DNA of 64,000 nt from Diphasiastrum complanatum (GCA_029204225.1 CM055113.1:7653852-7717851), one strand, 5' to 3'; numbered from the stretch's first letter, positions 10,540-21,926 are shown. Made by a program: numbers and translations. Notes: generated by a model from the sequence alone, not told the origin.

Positions 10540-11984
10540 GCGAGGCTTAACCAAAAAACAAACATGGTGTTAGAGTTGAAGATGGAGGTGGAGGTGGAGG
10601 GATGATGTTAGTAGCTATTGTGGTGGTGGTGGTTAGTGGAGGGCTTTGACTTCTTCCTGGCTGCTTTCCCTTTTCTGTCTCGTCGTCGCTGATTTCCATC
10701 AGGTCCGCAGCATCAAAATATTGCAACGTGTCCAATGTGTGGACTTGCTGGGCCTGTGGTTGTTGAGCTGCTTCTGTGTCCTAGGGACTGGATATCCCCA
10801 CTCCTCCCCCAAAAAAAAATTTGTGCCAGTGGTGATGTTGGTGGCGTTGGCATAGTAATCAGTGTGGGTGGGGTGGTGGCTTCATCTGGCTGACTTGTGA
10901 CTTGAGGTACTGTCGTGTCAGGTGCCAGTGTTGAGGTGGTTGCTCCATCACCCCCGTTGATGACATGTGTTGTTATGATGCTGTTGACGAGCTGCCACCA
11001 TCTGAGGTGGAACCATTGGAAATTGATCCCACCGGTGATGTGCTCCCAGCTTGAAGCTTCTCTTGCCTTCGTTGTTGCTGTGTGCCCGACAACTGAGCCC
11101 TTGAGGTATCTGCCTATTGAGCTCCGGAAGTTGCAGTTGTTTGTGGATCCTTTGGTGGGCTTCTTGCCTTCTACAGCAGAGGGAGGATACTGGTGTTGAC
11201 TCATTTAGCCTGGGATCCTAATGGTGAAGTTGTTCTTGCACTCTTGGACTTCTTGTGTTCAATGGGAATTTCCCATGCCTTGTCCACAAGCTGCAGTTGT
11301 TGTTGAAGCTTTGGGCCGTTTTGTACTTGATGAAGAGTGATATCTGTCATCAGATATCCCAATACTGTGATGGGCTGCTTGTTCTTAATGCACTCATGAA
11401 GACAATTCGAAGCAAACTATGCCCAATCATAGAGGTTCTGGGCATGCAGTCGTGAATCTGCCATCATGTAAAACAGGGACATGGGTACCCTCAGCACTTT
11501 CATTCAAGATTTTTGTGTACATCTAGTGAGATAGGCACATGCTGCTTGAAGTTGCTTGTCATTGATGACTTCCAGCCTGTACTCATCCTTATTCTTCCAC
11601 TTGAGTCATAGAGGGATCAATGTACTTGAAATATGTCGTTTGCTCTATCTTTTGCAATGCCCTTGTGACAGTGTTTGGTCCTCGCGGGAACCCATAAGGT
11701 TGCAAGTCAGTTGCCGCAAAAGATACATTATAAACATAATTCCTTATAGGGGGAACTATGATCTGACATGATCTTGCCGTGGTATGATAATTGACATATG
11801 CCATGTGTACCAGATACGAGCTTTGATAGCCTGTCAAGACATGGATTTGAAATTCAATTTCCTTGAAGAAGGACTCCGCCTGTTGGTACCAGTTCTGCAT
11901 CTCTGTAAGGCCTAACTTGCATAGCTGGATGTCAAGCTTGCTTGCTTCGGGATCATCAGAACTTGAACTAGGATTGGACGACAT
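10540..11984 (-). pseudogene. Gag-like broken ORF of a Ty3/gypsy element
   Basis: Starts at ATG 11984 with 131 clean residues (MSSNPSSSSDDPEASKL ... YGFPRGPNTV). A frameshift near 11589 is followed by about 130 more codons (LEVINDKQLQAACAYLTRC, QNLYDWA, ITVLGYLMTDITLHQVQNGP) containing a few stops. It then becomes Q/S/T-rich and ends around 10550-10735 with DDETEKGKQPGRS and a polyproline run. This fits a retrotransposon gag (helical part, then disordered tail), but I do not recognise a zinc knuckle. It lies downstream of the gypsy pol at 13635-15600 on the same strand, so it is either the gag of a tandem copy whose LTR lies at about 12.0-13.6 kb, or a 3' extra ORF. Confidence 0.45.
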
Positions 11985-12047
11985 GGTGCAAAAATGGAAG
12001 AAGGGAGATTCTGGAAAAACTATGTCAGTTGAGGGGTGAGACAGTGG

Positions 12048-12200
12048 TAAGGGTGTCGGTTGAGATTTGAAGGGTTGGGCTCCAGTTGAGATGTGAAGGG
12101 GGGACTTCGGTTGAGATCTGAAGGAGTGGGCTCCGGTTGAGATGGGAAGGGAGGACTTTGGTTGAGATCTGAAGGAGTGGGCTCCGGTTGAGACGGGAAG
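12048..12200. repeat. Short tandem repeat, 26-bp type units
   Basis: About five units of 'ggttgagatctgaaggagtgggctcc' type. They are related to the larger array at 12835-13290 (shared GGTTGAGAT.TGA) and 0.6 kb from it. The minus strand reads as repeated PSDLNRSPPF-like peptides. Confidence 0.75.
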
Positions 12201-12834
12201 TGAGGGTGCAAAATGGTTCAGAAAGTGTGTGGGGAGTGATGTATCAAAGGGTTTGGAAAGGGAGATATGTGGAAGATGGTTGTGTTGGATAGAACGGTGT
12301 GGGTGGTAAATGAAATAGGATGATGTTAAGGAGGGTGAATAGAGTGAGGTCGAGTTAAGAAAGATGGGGAGTGGAATAGCAGCAAGTGGAGGTGTTTGAC
12401 AAGGGTTGTAATGTTATGGATGTGGATTTGTGAGGAATGAAGTGGGTTAAAGGTATACGGTTTGTGATAGTGATTTTAGGATGTTCAATAGTGTGACGGG
12501 AGCATGATGAGTGCTCGTGTGACACTACGCCTCAGCATGCGAGAATTTGTGATACGAGGTATTCTGCTGGCGACGTTGGGTTTGAAAGTTTTGGTGATGG
12601 CGCTCGTAAGGGAGTGATAACGATTGTGGTTGGTAGAGTGTAGAGATGGTGGTTGATCACTGAAGGGTTGAACAGTCGAGCGCCAGGATCGGACACAATA
12701 GCAAAAAGATTGTCGCAGATCGTCGCCAGAAGACGCTTGAGCTCACACTTCGCTGAGGTGCGAATGGCTTTGGGGTGAGGGCATTTATTGTCGCCGTCAT
12801 CTAGTTCCAAGGGAGATGGGACGTGCCGGTTCGT

Positions 12835-13290
12835 GAAATTCCAATGTATGTCCTCTGGTCGAGATTTGAAATGATTGCTTCGGTCGAGATTTGATAGAAC
12901 CGCTCCGGTTGAGATCTGATAGGGAAGCTCCGGTCGAGATCTGACAGAACTGCTCCGATCGAGATTCAACTGAACGCTTCGGTTGAGATGTGAGCAGAGT
13001 GCTCCGGTTGAGATTTGAAAGGGCACTTTGGTCGAGATTTGAGCGGAGTGCTCCGGTTGAGATTTGAGTGGAGTGCTCCAGTTGATATTTGAACAAGCAC
13101 TTCAGTTGAGATTTGAGCGGAGTGCTCCGTTTGAGATTTGAGCAGAGTGCTCCGGTTGAGATTTGACAGGAGCACTTCGGTTGAGATTTGAACGGAGTGC
13201 TCCGGTTGAGATTTGACAAGAGCACTTTGGTTGAGATTTGAGGTTGAGATTTGACAGGAGCACTTCGGTTGAGATTTGAGAAAACCTCAT
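12835..13290. repeat. 25-26 bp minisatellite
   Basis: Roughly 17-18 imperfect copies of CGGTTGAGATTTGA.CGGAGTGCTC and the variant with AGGAGCACTT. Because the unit length varies between 25 and 26 bp, no single frame runs through. On the minus strand each unit gives QISTGALxSNLNRS-like peptides in alternating frames. It lies between the gypsy pol stop (13635) and the gag-like ORF, probably inside that element's LTR or untranslated region. Confidence 0.85.
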
Positions 13291-13634
13291 GATGAATAAA
13301 TGGATTTGTTTGATGCAAGTGAAGAACTTCAAAGAAATATGACTGTGGCTCAGAGTAGAAGTTCTTATGAAAAAGGTGTATCCTGAGATACCAGTGAGAC
13401 AAAGGTGAGGTGGCAGAAGTGTGAGAATGATTTTCTAAGGTGTAGCCTATCAGTTGTCAATCTAGAACATCCATGACCCATGAGTATGAACAGAAGAAAA
13501 AAAAAGAAAAATACATAGATTGTACATAAGTAATGATATGAAGTATAATAGGCATAAAAAAAATGAGATGTACAAGGAAAGGAATAAAATAACATTAAAA
13601 TAATAGGCTTTTTTTTTTTTCATCAAGAAAGATC

Positions 13635-15600
13635 CTAAATTGGGTCAACAAAGAATAACTCTTCATAGTACTGCCGTAGACGACCACCATTTACGACAAT
13701 GTCTAGGAGTGTCCCATCAAGTGTTTGTAACTGGACTGCACCATTAGGAATATTTTGTTTATAACATATGGCCCCTCACTTCTGAACTTCAATTTACCGG
13801 GGTGCTTCTGTGATGTATGAAGAAGCACCTGGTCACCTAAGTGTAGATCTTTATTGCACGGGTGATAGTCATGCCAGGCCTTTTGGCGTCGTTTGTTAAC
13901 TAGTTGTGCATAGTAAGCTATTAGTCTTGTCTCGCATAACTGGCTAACGTAAATAGCCTGGTTTTGACTTCTTGTTCTATTGAAGCCTCTTCACAGAGAT
14001 CTGTTGAAAAAGCTTCTGTATCTTAGCGAAGGTACTAAGAATTCTACGGACATTACTGCCTCTTGACCATATACTAAGTGGAAAGAGGTAACCCACCCAA
14101 TGGCTTTCTTCGGGGTGGTACGGTAAGCCCAGATAACTTAGAAAAGTTTTGTTTCCCAATCAGAGCGACTAGTTTCAACTATCTTGGTCAAAATTTTACA
14201 TATTGTTTTGTAAGTTGATTCAGCCTGGCCATTACACCTAGAATAGTACGGTGTACTTTTTCAGTGAACGACAAGGTAATGGCATAGGAGATTATCAACG
14301 ACAGCATTTAAAAAATGTGTGCCGTGATCACTAACAAGCTCTATGGGACAGCCAAAACGGGAAATAATGTTTTCATAAAGAAAACATGCAACTGTTTTTG
14401 CGTTGGCATCCTTCGTTGCTCGAGCCTCCACCCACTTAGTGGCGTAATCTGTGGCTATGAGGATGTATCGAGCTTGGGTATGTTTTGCTGCTGGACTAAT
14501 TGGTCCAACAAAGTCAATTCCCCACTTATGGCGAAGCCTTCTATAATGGGAGTCAATGGTGTGAAGTCTGCTTTGGTATTTTTGTTTGCTCGTTGACAGA
14601 CATCACACGTTTTAATGACAACAAATGTGTCTTTAAACAAAGGTGGCCACCACAATCCTGCTCAAAGGATAATCTTTGTTGTGGCTTCAGCAGAAAAGTG
14701 GCCACCTCCAATGCCCTCATGAGCCTGAGATATTATCGGTCATATCTCATATTTATAAGCACATCGTCGAATAATGTTGTCAACGTCCCTTTTGTAAAGT
14801 TGTCCCGCAATTAACTGAAGGGGTGCTGCTTTTATTAAAAAAAAAAAATTCCGTTATAGTCAGGCCTTCTTTTAGTCGGCCTGTTGTGAAGAACTGAGTG
14901 ATCTCCTCAGCCCATAAGGGTGTTGCATCAATCTGCACGCATCAGGAAGATCATCATTGACTGGTGCAGTTGCTTTTTCAGCACTTGGTAGTCTGGAAAG
15001 GTTATCTGCCATGAAATGTTGGGACCCTTTCCAAACGACTACTCAGAAATTAAATTCTTCCAAAATCAGTAGCCATCGAGCTATTCGTCCCGTCTTACAG
15101 GACTTATTAACGATATATAGGAGTGCTTGATGGTCTGTGTAGAAAGCAAAGGTTTGGCCTAACAAATAATGTCGTAGTTGTTGTACCGCATAGACCATCG
15201 CCAATGCTTCTCTCTCGGTAGTGGTATAATTTACTTCAGCAGGCACTAGTTACATGCTTAAGAAACATATAGGAAAATCTTTGTCATACTCGTCCGGTTG
15301 TGCAAGGAGACCTCCAATGGCATCCTTACTTGCGTCAGTATGCACATGGAACTCTTTCATGTAATCTGGCGAGTGGAGTATGGGAGCTGTCGTGAGGGCT
15401 GTTTTCAACTCCTCAAAGGCCTTAATTTGTTCTTCGGCCCAGCGCGGATCTACCACAACTAAATAAACAAGACATGCCTTGCCGACATAGTCGATTATAA
15501 AGATGAGATAATAGTTGGTATGACCGAGGAAGACATATACTTGTGTAGGAGGTCAGCAAATACTTCAAGTCCCTATAGGGATTGGTCAAGAACCGAATGC
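13635..15600 (-). pseudogene. Ty3/gypsy pol (RT end, RNase H, integrase), second family
   Basis: Minus strand from about 15600: RT-RNase H connection (YRDLKYL, then WAEEQIKAFEELKTALTTAP), RNase H with its three acidic sites (HTDASKDAIGGLL at about 15330, TTEREALAMVYA at about 15210, FYTDHQALLYIVNK at about 15130), integrase zinc region (HEG..GGHF, CDVCQRANKN near 14590), and the DDE core (WGIDFVGPISPA at about 14490, ATDYATKWVEA, LVSDHGTHFLN at about 14320, GQAES at about 14230). The C-terminal tail ends NGGRLRQYYEELF with a stop at 13635-13637. These enzymes copy element RNA and insert the cDNA. Lesions: a stop between 15250 and 15246 and frameshifts inside integrase. Protease and most of RT are missing. 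The DDE core is better kept than in family G. Confidence 0.85.
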
Positions 15601-16014
15601 TAATCCACAACTAAGCAAGAAACAAGAAACAAGAACCTAGTTAATCCACAATGCAAAGGAATCAAGCATGCTCATAGAAATCTCACTCAAGAGCATTGCC
15701 ATGAACAAGGAGCTAAGCTATCATCAAGAACTTGTGGAGGATCCTCTTTATTTGCTCAAGAGAACTTGACAATACAATCAAAGCTCCTCACAAGAGAGGG
15801 GGGCCCTTAAATAAGCAAGAAGGCTGCCCATGTGGAGCCCATGTAGCAATTCCACTAAATTGGAATTACATGTGGAATTTGCCCTTCCACTAAAGGTCAC
15901 CATCAAAAGGTGACTCACTCTAACTAATTTAAGGGGGGCCTACCTTTATTTACAATGCCTAGGAAACATTACTAGCTCCTACATGGTCATTCCTTCTTCG
16001 GGATACACCATGTA
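15601..16014. other. Unassigned, possibly LTR-derived
   Basis: No coding. Two related G-rich tracts (GAGGGGGGCCC at about 15797 and AAGGGGGGCC at about 15932) and simple composition suggest LTR or retrotransposon-end sequence. No partner copy is seen in the window. Confidence 0.3.
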
Positions 16015-17709
16015 GGGACATAGGAATGCATAAGATTATAGGTGTTTCATTTCATGTTAAAGAGACATCAAACATAAGGAAGATCCATATCTTATAATTC
16101 TTCAAATAACTTATTTGCTTATGTACATCAATTACTAAAATTTATGATAAATTTTTATAACATAGGAATTGAAAATGTAAATCGTAAGATAGTCAATCAA
16201 CAAGTCAGAAATTATTAAAGGGAAAGAAATAGAGAGGGTTCAATATAACATACATGAATGACACATGGGACAACAGTCATTAGGTCTTATCTTTGGCCAC
16301 ATTGTATCTAGACACGAGAACACATTGATCTATCTAAGATGTGTATTATCATGGATCTTCTACCCCTTGGAAAAATTCGTGAAGTTTATGTTTTTATGGG
16401 GCATGCCAATTACTACACGATATTCATTCTATTAATATTCAGATTTGGCACGTGTCCTATCTACAAGAATTGATCCACATTGGACGAAGGAAGCCCTACA
16501 AGCTTTCCAAAAGCTGAAGGAACCACTTATATCTGCACCAATCTTACGGCACTCCCAATTGGCCAATTGAGTTTCATGTGCATATTGATGCATCAAAGTA
16601 TGCTATAGGAGGCATCCTGCACCAGCCAAGATTTTTCTATTCGCTTCGCCAATTGACAACTCAATGATGCTAAAATCAATTATTGAATGACTGAGTCAGG
16701 GCCTTGACAATGGTATTTGTGGTCAAGAAGTTTTGCCATTATCTCATGGCAACACACTTTGTATTCTATACTGATCATCAACCTTTGCTCTACCTAGTCA
16801 ACAAAACCTGCAACACAGGGAGATCACTAGATGGCTACTCTTGTTGCTGGAGTTCGACTTTTGTATATTTGTATGCAAAGGCAAACAAAAGTATATGGCG
16901 GATCATGTATCATGAATCAAATCAATGCAAAAGGATCCCCAAACTGATGATGAGTTCACCGGATGCTATTTATTTTACGTGGATGTTGTTCCAGATTGGG
17001 CCGGGAACATAGTCGAGTATTTGATGAACCGCCAAATTGATCGGTCACTATTGAAGGCGCAACAACGAAAGCTTGTACTTAAAGCTTGACCATACCAGCC
17101 GATTGCAGGCCAACTGTATCAAAGAGGGGCGGATAATATCATTCGACAATGTATCTTGCCTTCCTCATAATACAAGTCAGATCATGTCCCTCTCGCATGA
17201 ACCAAAGAGAGGTGGTGGAGACTTTGCATCGGAAGTTACAATACATAATCCTGGTGGCCAACAATGCATAAGGATACTAAAGTGTATATCAACTAATGTG
17301 ATGCATGTCAAAGGGCACGTAGACCAACGAAGGCGAACTATGAGCCATTACATTCTGTATTGGCTCAAGCGCCATTTGAAAAATGGGGACTCGATTCTAT
17401 TGGCCTCATGTACAAGACAAACGCAATCAAAGAAAGGCTAAAGTTCACTGGTGAAGGCCCTTATCGCATCACTGACATTCTATCACAAGGAGCAGTGACT
17501 TTAGAGACAATGGATGGGACACCGTTTCCTAACCCCATCACAGGTAGCCGATTATGCAAGTACTGGTTGCCACCAGGTTTTACATAAGTGATCTATATCC
17601 ATGCTTTTCTTGAAGCACCTCATCACCAGCAATAAACCTGTCGACAATCTTTTACTACAGCAAATGCAGACAGGTGTCATGGACCGTCACCTATTTAGGT
17701 GGGGGATAT
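16015..17709 (+). pseudogene. Ty3/gypsy family G pol remnant, copy A
   Basis: After ~250 bp of noncoding lead (from TAGGAATGCATAAGATTATAGG), the plus strand holds RT end (LIFGHIVSRH, MGHANYY), connection (LKEPLISAPILRHS), RNase H (HIDASKYAIGGIL; TMVFVVKKFCHYL; FYTDHQPLLYLVNK at 16758), integrase front (PLHSVLAQAP in a shifted frame, WGLDSIG) and integrase tail (EGPYRITDILSQGAVTLETMDG ending at 17587). A polypurine tract GGTGGGGGA and an LTR follow. Compared with copy C, most of the integrase catalytic domain is deleted at about 17403, and about 2.1 kb is missing before the RT end. Several stops and frameshifts. A non-autonomous, dead copy, nearly identical to 61715-63402. Confidence 0.85.
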
Positions 17710-17802
17710 TGTTGGGCAATTAGTGGGTCACACCACTAAACTATTGTTGGCCAAGCTTACTAAGTGGGGCCCCACCATAGTACATTGTACAGTAGAGTAA
17801 TA
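17710..17802 (+). mobile_element. Truncated 3' LTR of G copy A
   Basis: Begins TGTTGGGCAATTAGTGGG after the polypurine tract (17699-17706). It stops after AGAGTAATA, where complete LTRs (54499-54987) continue GTGTGAGGG. X begins at exactly this point, as it does at 63495/63496. Confidence 0.8.
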
Positions 17803-18945
17803 CAAGCATAAAATATCGTAGCATATGCTTTTATGCTTATTTTAGCAAAATCACAAGCTCCTTATACTATAGTTTTGTGTCTAAATTTTTCTTTATGACC
17901 ACCAACAATGCCTATACAATATTCAACTTAATGCAACTACTTTGACTATTGATTAACATCAATTTAATTGTTTTACCTAGCAAAAAAAACCCTAATTTTT
18001 TTTTTTCAAACGAAACATTGTCTTTTATCTTTTGATGATGAAAATAATTTCACTTTTTTCAATAATTGTAGATTCTTAGAATGGATAAATGCAATATGAG
18101 AATCTGTTATGATGTTATGTAATAAGTCATGATTCATTCAAAGATCTATATTCTCCTACAATGTCTTTTGCCAACTTCAATCTTTCTCATGACAATACAA
18201 AGATATGTGTTTAAGATAATTCTTTGAAATTGAATTTTTTATATACAAAATGGATTTTTGTACTTTGCAACCTTTGAAAATATCCTAGTAAATCATTATA
18301 ATCATGGCACACCATACAACTAATTCAGTAATTGAGCAAAATCTAGAGTATTACAGAGTTTAGGATCTTGAGGATACAAAGTTCCACCCATCCACAATTA
18401 CAAATTTGCCTTGTAATCTTTAATGATCCTCTCACACCTCTTATCAATATAAGTATAAATTCAGTAGGAATATCCAAATGGAGATAATACACTGTATTCA
18501 TCATAACAAGTACAAAACCAATTACAAGCACCACATGTTCAAAAATAATACTACAACTTTATTCAAAAGCATCCAGGAATACATCTACTTACGTGAGACA
18601 AAACCATAAATTCAATAAGAGTGATTCAAAGAGGGCGCTTCTCTTTTTATTAAAATGTTGACATTCAAAATTGTATGAAATGTAGTACAGGTTCAAAAAA
18701 CAATAGATTGCACTAGTTTTTGCCTTTTGCAATGTTTGCAGATGTTTTTTTGTTGAATGTAATATTCGTAGAACAGCGACAATATTTAGTTGTAGTGATT
18801 TAACAAACAATATGTTATCAAGCCTCCTAGATGATCAATGAGATAGAAAGAGTAATGGCAATATCGAGCGCATAGTTCATAGATCGTCAATGAAATTTTG
18901 ATATCTTATAGAAAAACAAATGCTTCCTTTAACATTTTATTACAG

Positions 18946-19385
18946 AAGATGGTCCAAAGTTGGCAACAAATGGAAAGCATTGGGTCGGTATTTTACAGTG
19001 AATCATCAAGATCAAATAGAAATCCAAGTGAAGCAAAATGATTCTACTATTACAACAATTGAGGTAGAGGAAAATTGGACACTCGATCACATTCGATCAG
19101 AGCTTACTTTGCTGCAATATGATATTCCGGAACACTTTTGTTTTCGAGTCAATGAGAGATTGGTAGGTGTATGTGTGTTTTCTTTAATACACATTTGAAA
19201 TGACTTTCAAAGATTTTATTTAAACTTATTTCAATGATTTTAGTATTTTGCGATTGCATTTAAAATAATCTCAATGTTGGTATTTTTTAACAAGTCTCTT
19301 TGATGTACAGGTAAGACCAAGACAAGAAAATCGTATACAGTGCAAGGATTTGAATAGAAGCATAGAAACTGTCAAAATCGCATAA
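18946..19385 (+). pseudogene. Two-exon gene fragment carried by module X (plus strand)
   Basis: Exon 18946-19162 (217 bp) follows an acceptor TATTACAG and is open throughout: WSKVGNKWKALGRYFTV, IEIQVKQNDSTITTIEV, HIRSELTLLQYDIPEHF, FRVNERL. A donor GTAGGT follows, then an intron of 148 bp ending TGTACAG. Exon 19311-19385 continues in phase 0 as VRPRQENRIQCKDLNRSIE to TAA. The acceptor, donor and preserved phase argue for a real spliced gene end. The alternation of short polar and hydrophobic stretches could be a ubiquitin-like fold, but I do not recognise the family. The copy at 51161-51600 has a stop in the first exon. Function unknown. Confidence 0.5.
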
Positions 19386-19709
19386 ACATTGGGATGGTAG
19401 ACGTGAAACAATGTACAAAAAAAAGCAATAGAAAACTATCTCAAATGACTTCAAGATTTCATCAAACATATACTATTCAATATTTTAGAAAATGTACATT
19501 GTTGTCAAAATCAAAATAAAATATTCGTGGCTTTGAATAATAGCCCACTTTTTGTTGCCTATCTATTCTATGCATCATCATGTGATGATATCTTTCTATA
19601 TATTTGTAATTTACATCAACAAGTGTCTGAACTTATATTTCAATATTTACATTCCAATCATAAGTGCTTGAGGCAGATTGTCAAGCACTGCAACTTCACT
19701 TATTACCTT

Positions 19710-20291
19710 TGACCTTGCAGACAATAGTAGGACTTCCAGCATTTCATGTCGGAACTGATGAATAGTATTTGTTGATATTTCAAGGCATTGGAACTGCAAT
19801 TTAAAACATTGAGTGTATGTATTAGCCAATGTGTAGTAACTTATAATTACACAAACATAATATCATCAGGATACTAGAAGTTGAGAAATTTTCCTCATGT
19901 TTATTAGCATTTGAAGTTTGCATCATATACTAATCCAAGAATGATTTAACATTCTAGATGGAAAACCATCTGCAGCTGAAAGCATCCTCTTGTTGCGAAG
20001 TCTTAAAGATTAAAACAAAAAATTGTTACATTATAACTCAATATAATTTTAAACTACATGCCATCATGTAAATAAAAAAAGTGAAAAGATCATTTAACCT
20101 TTGCATCAACAATCTCCATGTTGGTATTTAATCAACCCATTTGGCCTGGACAATAGCTCCACCATCCTCTTGTACAAAGAGTTAACAATGGAATGGGTGG
20201 CATTCAAGGAATTCATTTTCTTGCACATAGAATTCATTAGCTTCCCGTAGAATCCACTTTTAGAGATATTACATGCACGCACCAATGTTTG
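19710..20291 (-). pseudogene. Three-exon gene end carried by module X (minus strand), copy 1
   Basis: Minus-strand exons at 20099-20291 (acceptor TGGCAG, donor GTTAAA), 19951-20001 (acceptor CTTTAAG, donor GTTAAA) and 19793 to about 19710 (acceptor TTGCAG). In the better copies one frame passes through all three: FVQEDGGAIAQAKWVDEIPT, then RLRNKRMLSAADGFPSR, then ISNALKYQQILLSVPTWNAG to a stop. Here exon 1 and exon 3 carry small indels. A stop before FVQEDGG is shared by all copies. I do not recognise the protein. It points toward the plus-strand gene fragment, so the two are convergent. Confidence 0.5.
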
Positions 20292-20879
20292 CTGCCAGCA
20301 AATGACAATGAATGACTAAAATCTATAAGACTTTCCAAAAAACAAATCTTACAAAAATCAAATTTTACAGAAAGAAATCATCTTACAAAGCAAAGTGGAC
20401 AATGACAGGCAACTATAAGTAGTTATAGCTAAAATAATATGTTCTTTTAGTTACTACAGATTAGATTAATTATCTCTCTCCATTTTTATATAAAGGATCA
20501 ACATGAAAGAGATAAAAAAGTGTTGGTATATGATACTAGCTATTCATAAGAGAGACTAACTCTCTTGCGATGATGCGCTATTTGAGACCCAAACAACGCC
20601 CAAGTTTTGATGTATAGACGGTCTAAGATGCTAGGGCACAAATAGGATTCACATAATCCTTGGAGTGTTGCAGATGCTTTAAATTCCAAGTGCTTGTCCA
20701 ATGCTCTAAGTTAATGGAGAGGGTGTTACAACAAAGAGGCAAATAATGGTTATGGCAAAAGTTAAGTGAGAGAGTGTCATTGATACTCATAACCTGCAGT
20801 GTTGGATAGACAGTGGCATTTACAATTAAGGATATATTTTGGAGCCCTAAAATATCTATAGTTTTATAAGGTTAATGTG

Positions 20880-21600
20880 TTCCAAGAAAAAGAACGCATA
20901 TGAAAGAAGAGCAAAATGACATTGGTGAAAAAAAAAAGACAGTTCTCACGTGCACTATGTGTTTCTCAAAGGTCTTACTGTAGCAAGAATATTATCTATG
21001 AACACTACCACAAACTTCCCAAAATTGGAAATAAATCCTTCATCATTTTCTAGAATGTTGTTGGAGCGTTCGTTAATCCAAAAGACAACACTAACAATAT
21101 AGTACAAAATCTAGTCCTTTGGACATCTTCCAGTTTCATATTTATCTAATCGTACCATGTCTTGGGATCTATCTTAGTGAAGTATTTAGCCCCACCTAAG
21201 CAATCTATGAGGTCATCTGTCCTAGATAACAAATATTTATTCTTCTTAATAGTCATGTTGTTCAACCCCTTGTAATCCACGCACATCTAGAAACCTCCAT
21301 CCATCTTGACTTTCAGAAAAATAGGACCATGGTGACTTATTGGGTTTGATATGTCCCATCCTCATATAGTTTTCTATTTCACTCTGAAGTCTCCACTTCC
21401 TCTTTTTGAGATAACCAATAAGGTTATCTAGAGATAGGTTGACTTCCTAGAATTAACTCTATCTTATCATCTACTAATCTAGATGACAGTAAACCATGAG
21501 ATAACTCTGATAGAAAAACATCCTTAAATTCACTTATGATCTAATTTTTCATTGCTTGTTCGTGATTTAAACTTACAGAGTTAAGAATTTGTAGCGGCCT
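20880..21600 (-). pseudogene. Ty3/gypsy RT fragment
   Basis: Minus strand: the RT lead-in (LVDDKIEL), then SHHGPIFLKVKMDGG, MTIKKNKYLLSR, LIDCLGGAKYFTKIDPKTW, then a decayed stretch toward [11 protein letters not shown]. These are the fingers and first catalytic aspartate region of gypsy RT. Multiple stops. Its 5' end at about 21600 joins G-LTR-like sequence (GGCCGCTACAAATTC), as in the four other copies. Confidence 0.75.
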
Positions 21601-21783
21601 AATTCACCTGTATTGCATAGATTCGTTCCCAATGGAATAGTGCTTCCCTTGTGAAGTTAGCTCGTAGAAACTATCCTCCTCCTAATCTAACCACACTTAA
21701 TTAGCCACAAGCAACAAGCAAGAGATGGTGAAGACAACTTACACCTGTCCCTGCACATATAGACACGAGCATCAAACACAAAG

Positions 21784-21926
<143 letters not shown>

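Larger units (their letters stand above)
17803..20460 (+). repeat. Repeat module X, copy 1
   Basis: Starts CAAGCATAAAATATCGTAGC with a perfect 10-bp inverted repeat (AAGCATAAAA 17804-17813 / TTTTATGCTT 17829-17838). The same end occurs at 41420(+), 52710(-), 61627(-) and 63496(+). This is the longest copy and includes exons of two unidentified genes: 18946-19385 plus strand and 19710-20291 minus strand. It continues without a clear border into the copia/gypsy mosaic to about 24118, duplicated at 41420-46843. The far end is not defined; no transposase is visible. Confidence 0.7.

Noticed and set aside
10713-11204. 163-codon minus-strand frame (MSQHQYPPSAVEG...)
   Set aside because: The other frame over the same DNA continues the upstream gag-like peptide with Q/S/T-rich composition; this one appears to be its frame-shifted shadow, although both contain breaks.
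12532-13402. Several overlapping frames with LNRS/QIST repeats as a possible repeat protein
   Set aside because: The 25-26 bp unit length breaks every frame within a few repeats; better explained as a minisatellite.
14315-14814. Plus-strand ORFs opposite the gypsy integrase
   Set aside because: The minus strand reads the full DDE integrase core there; the plus frames are shadows.
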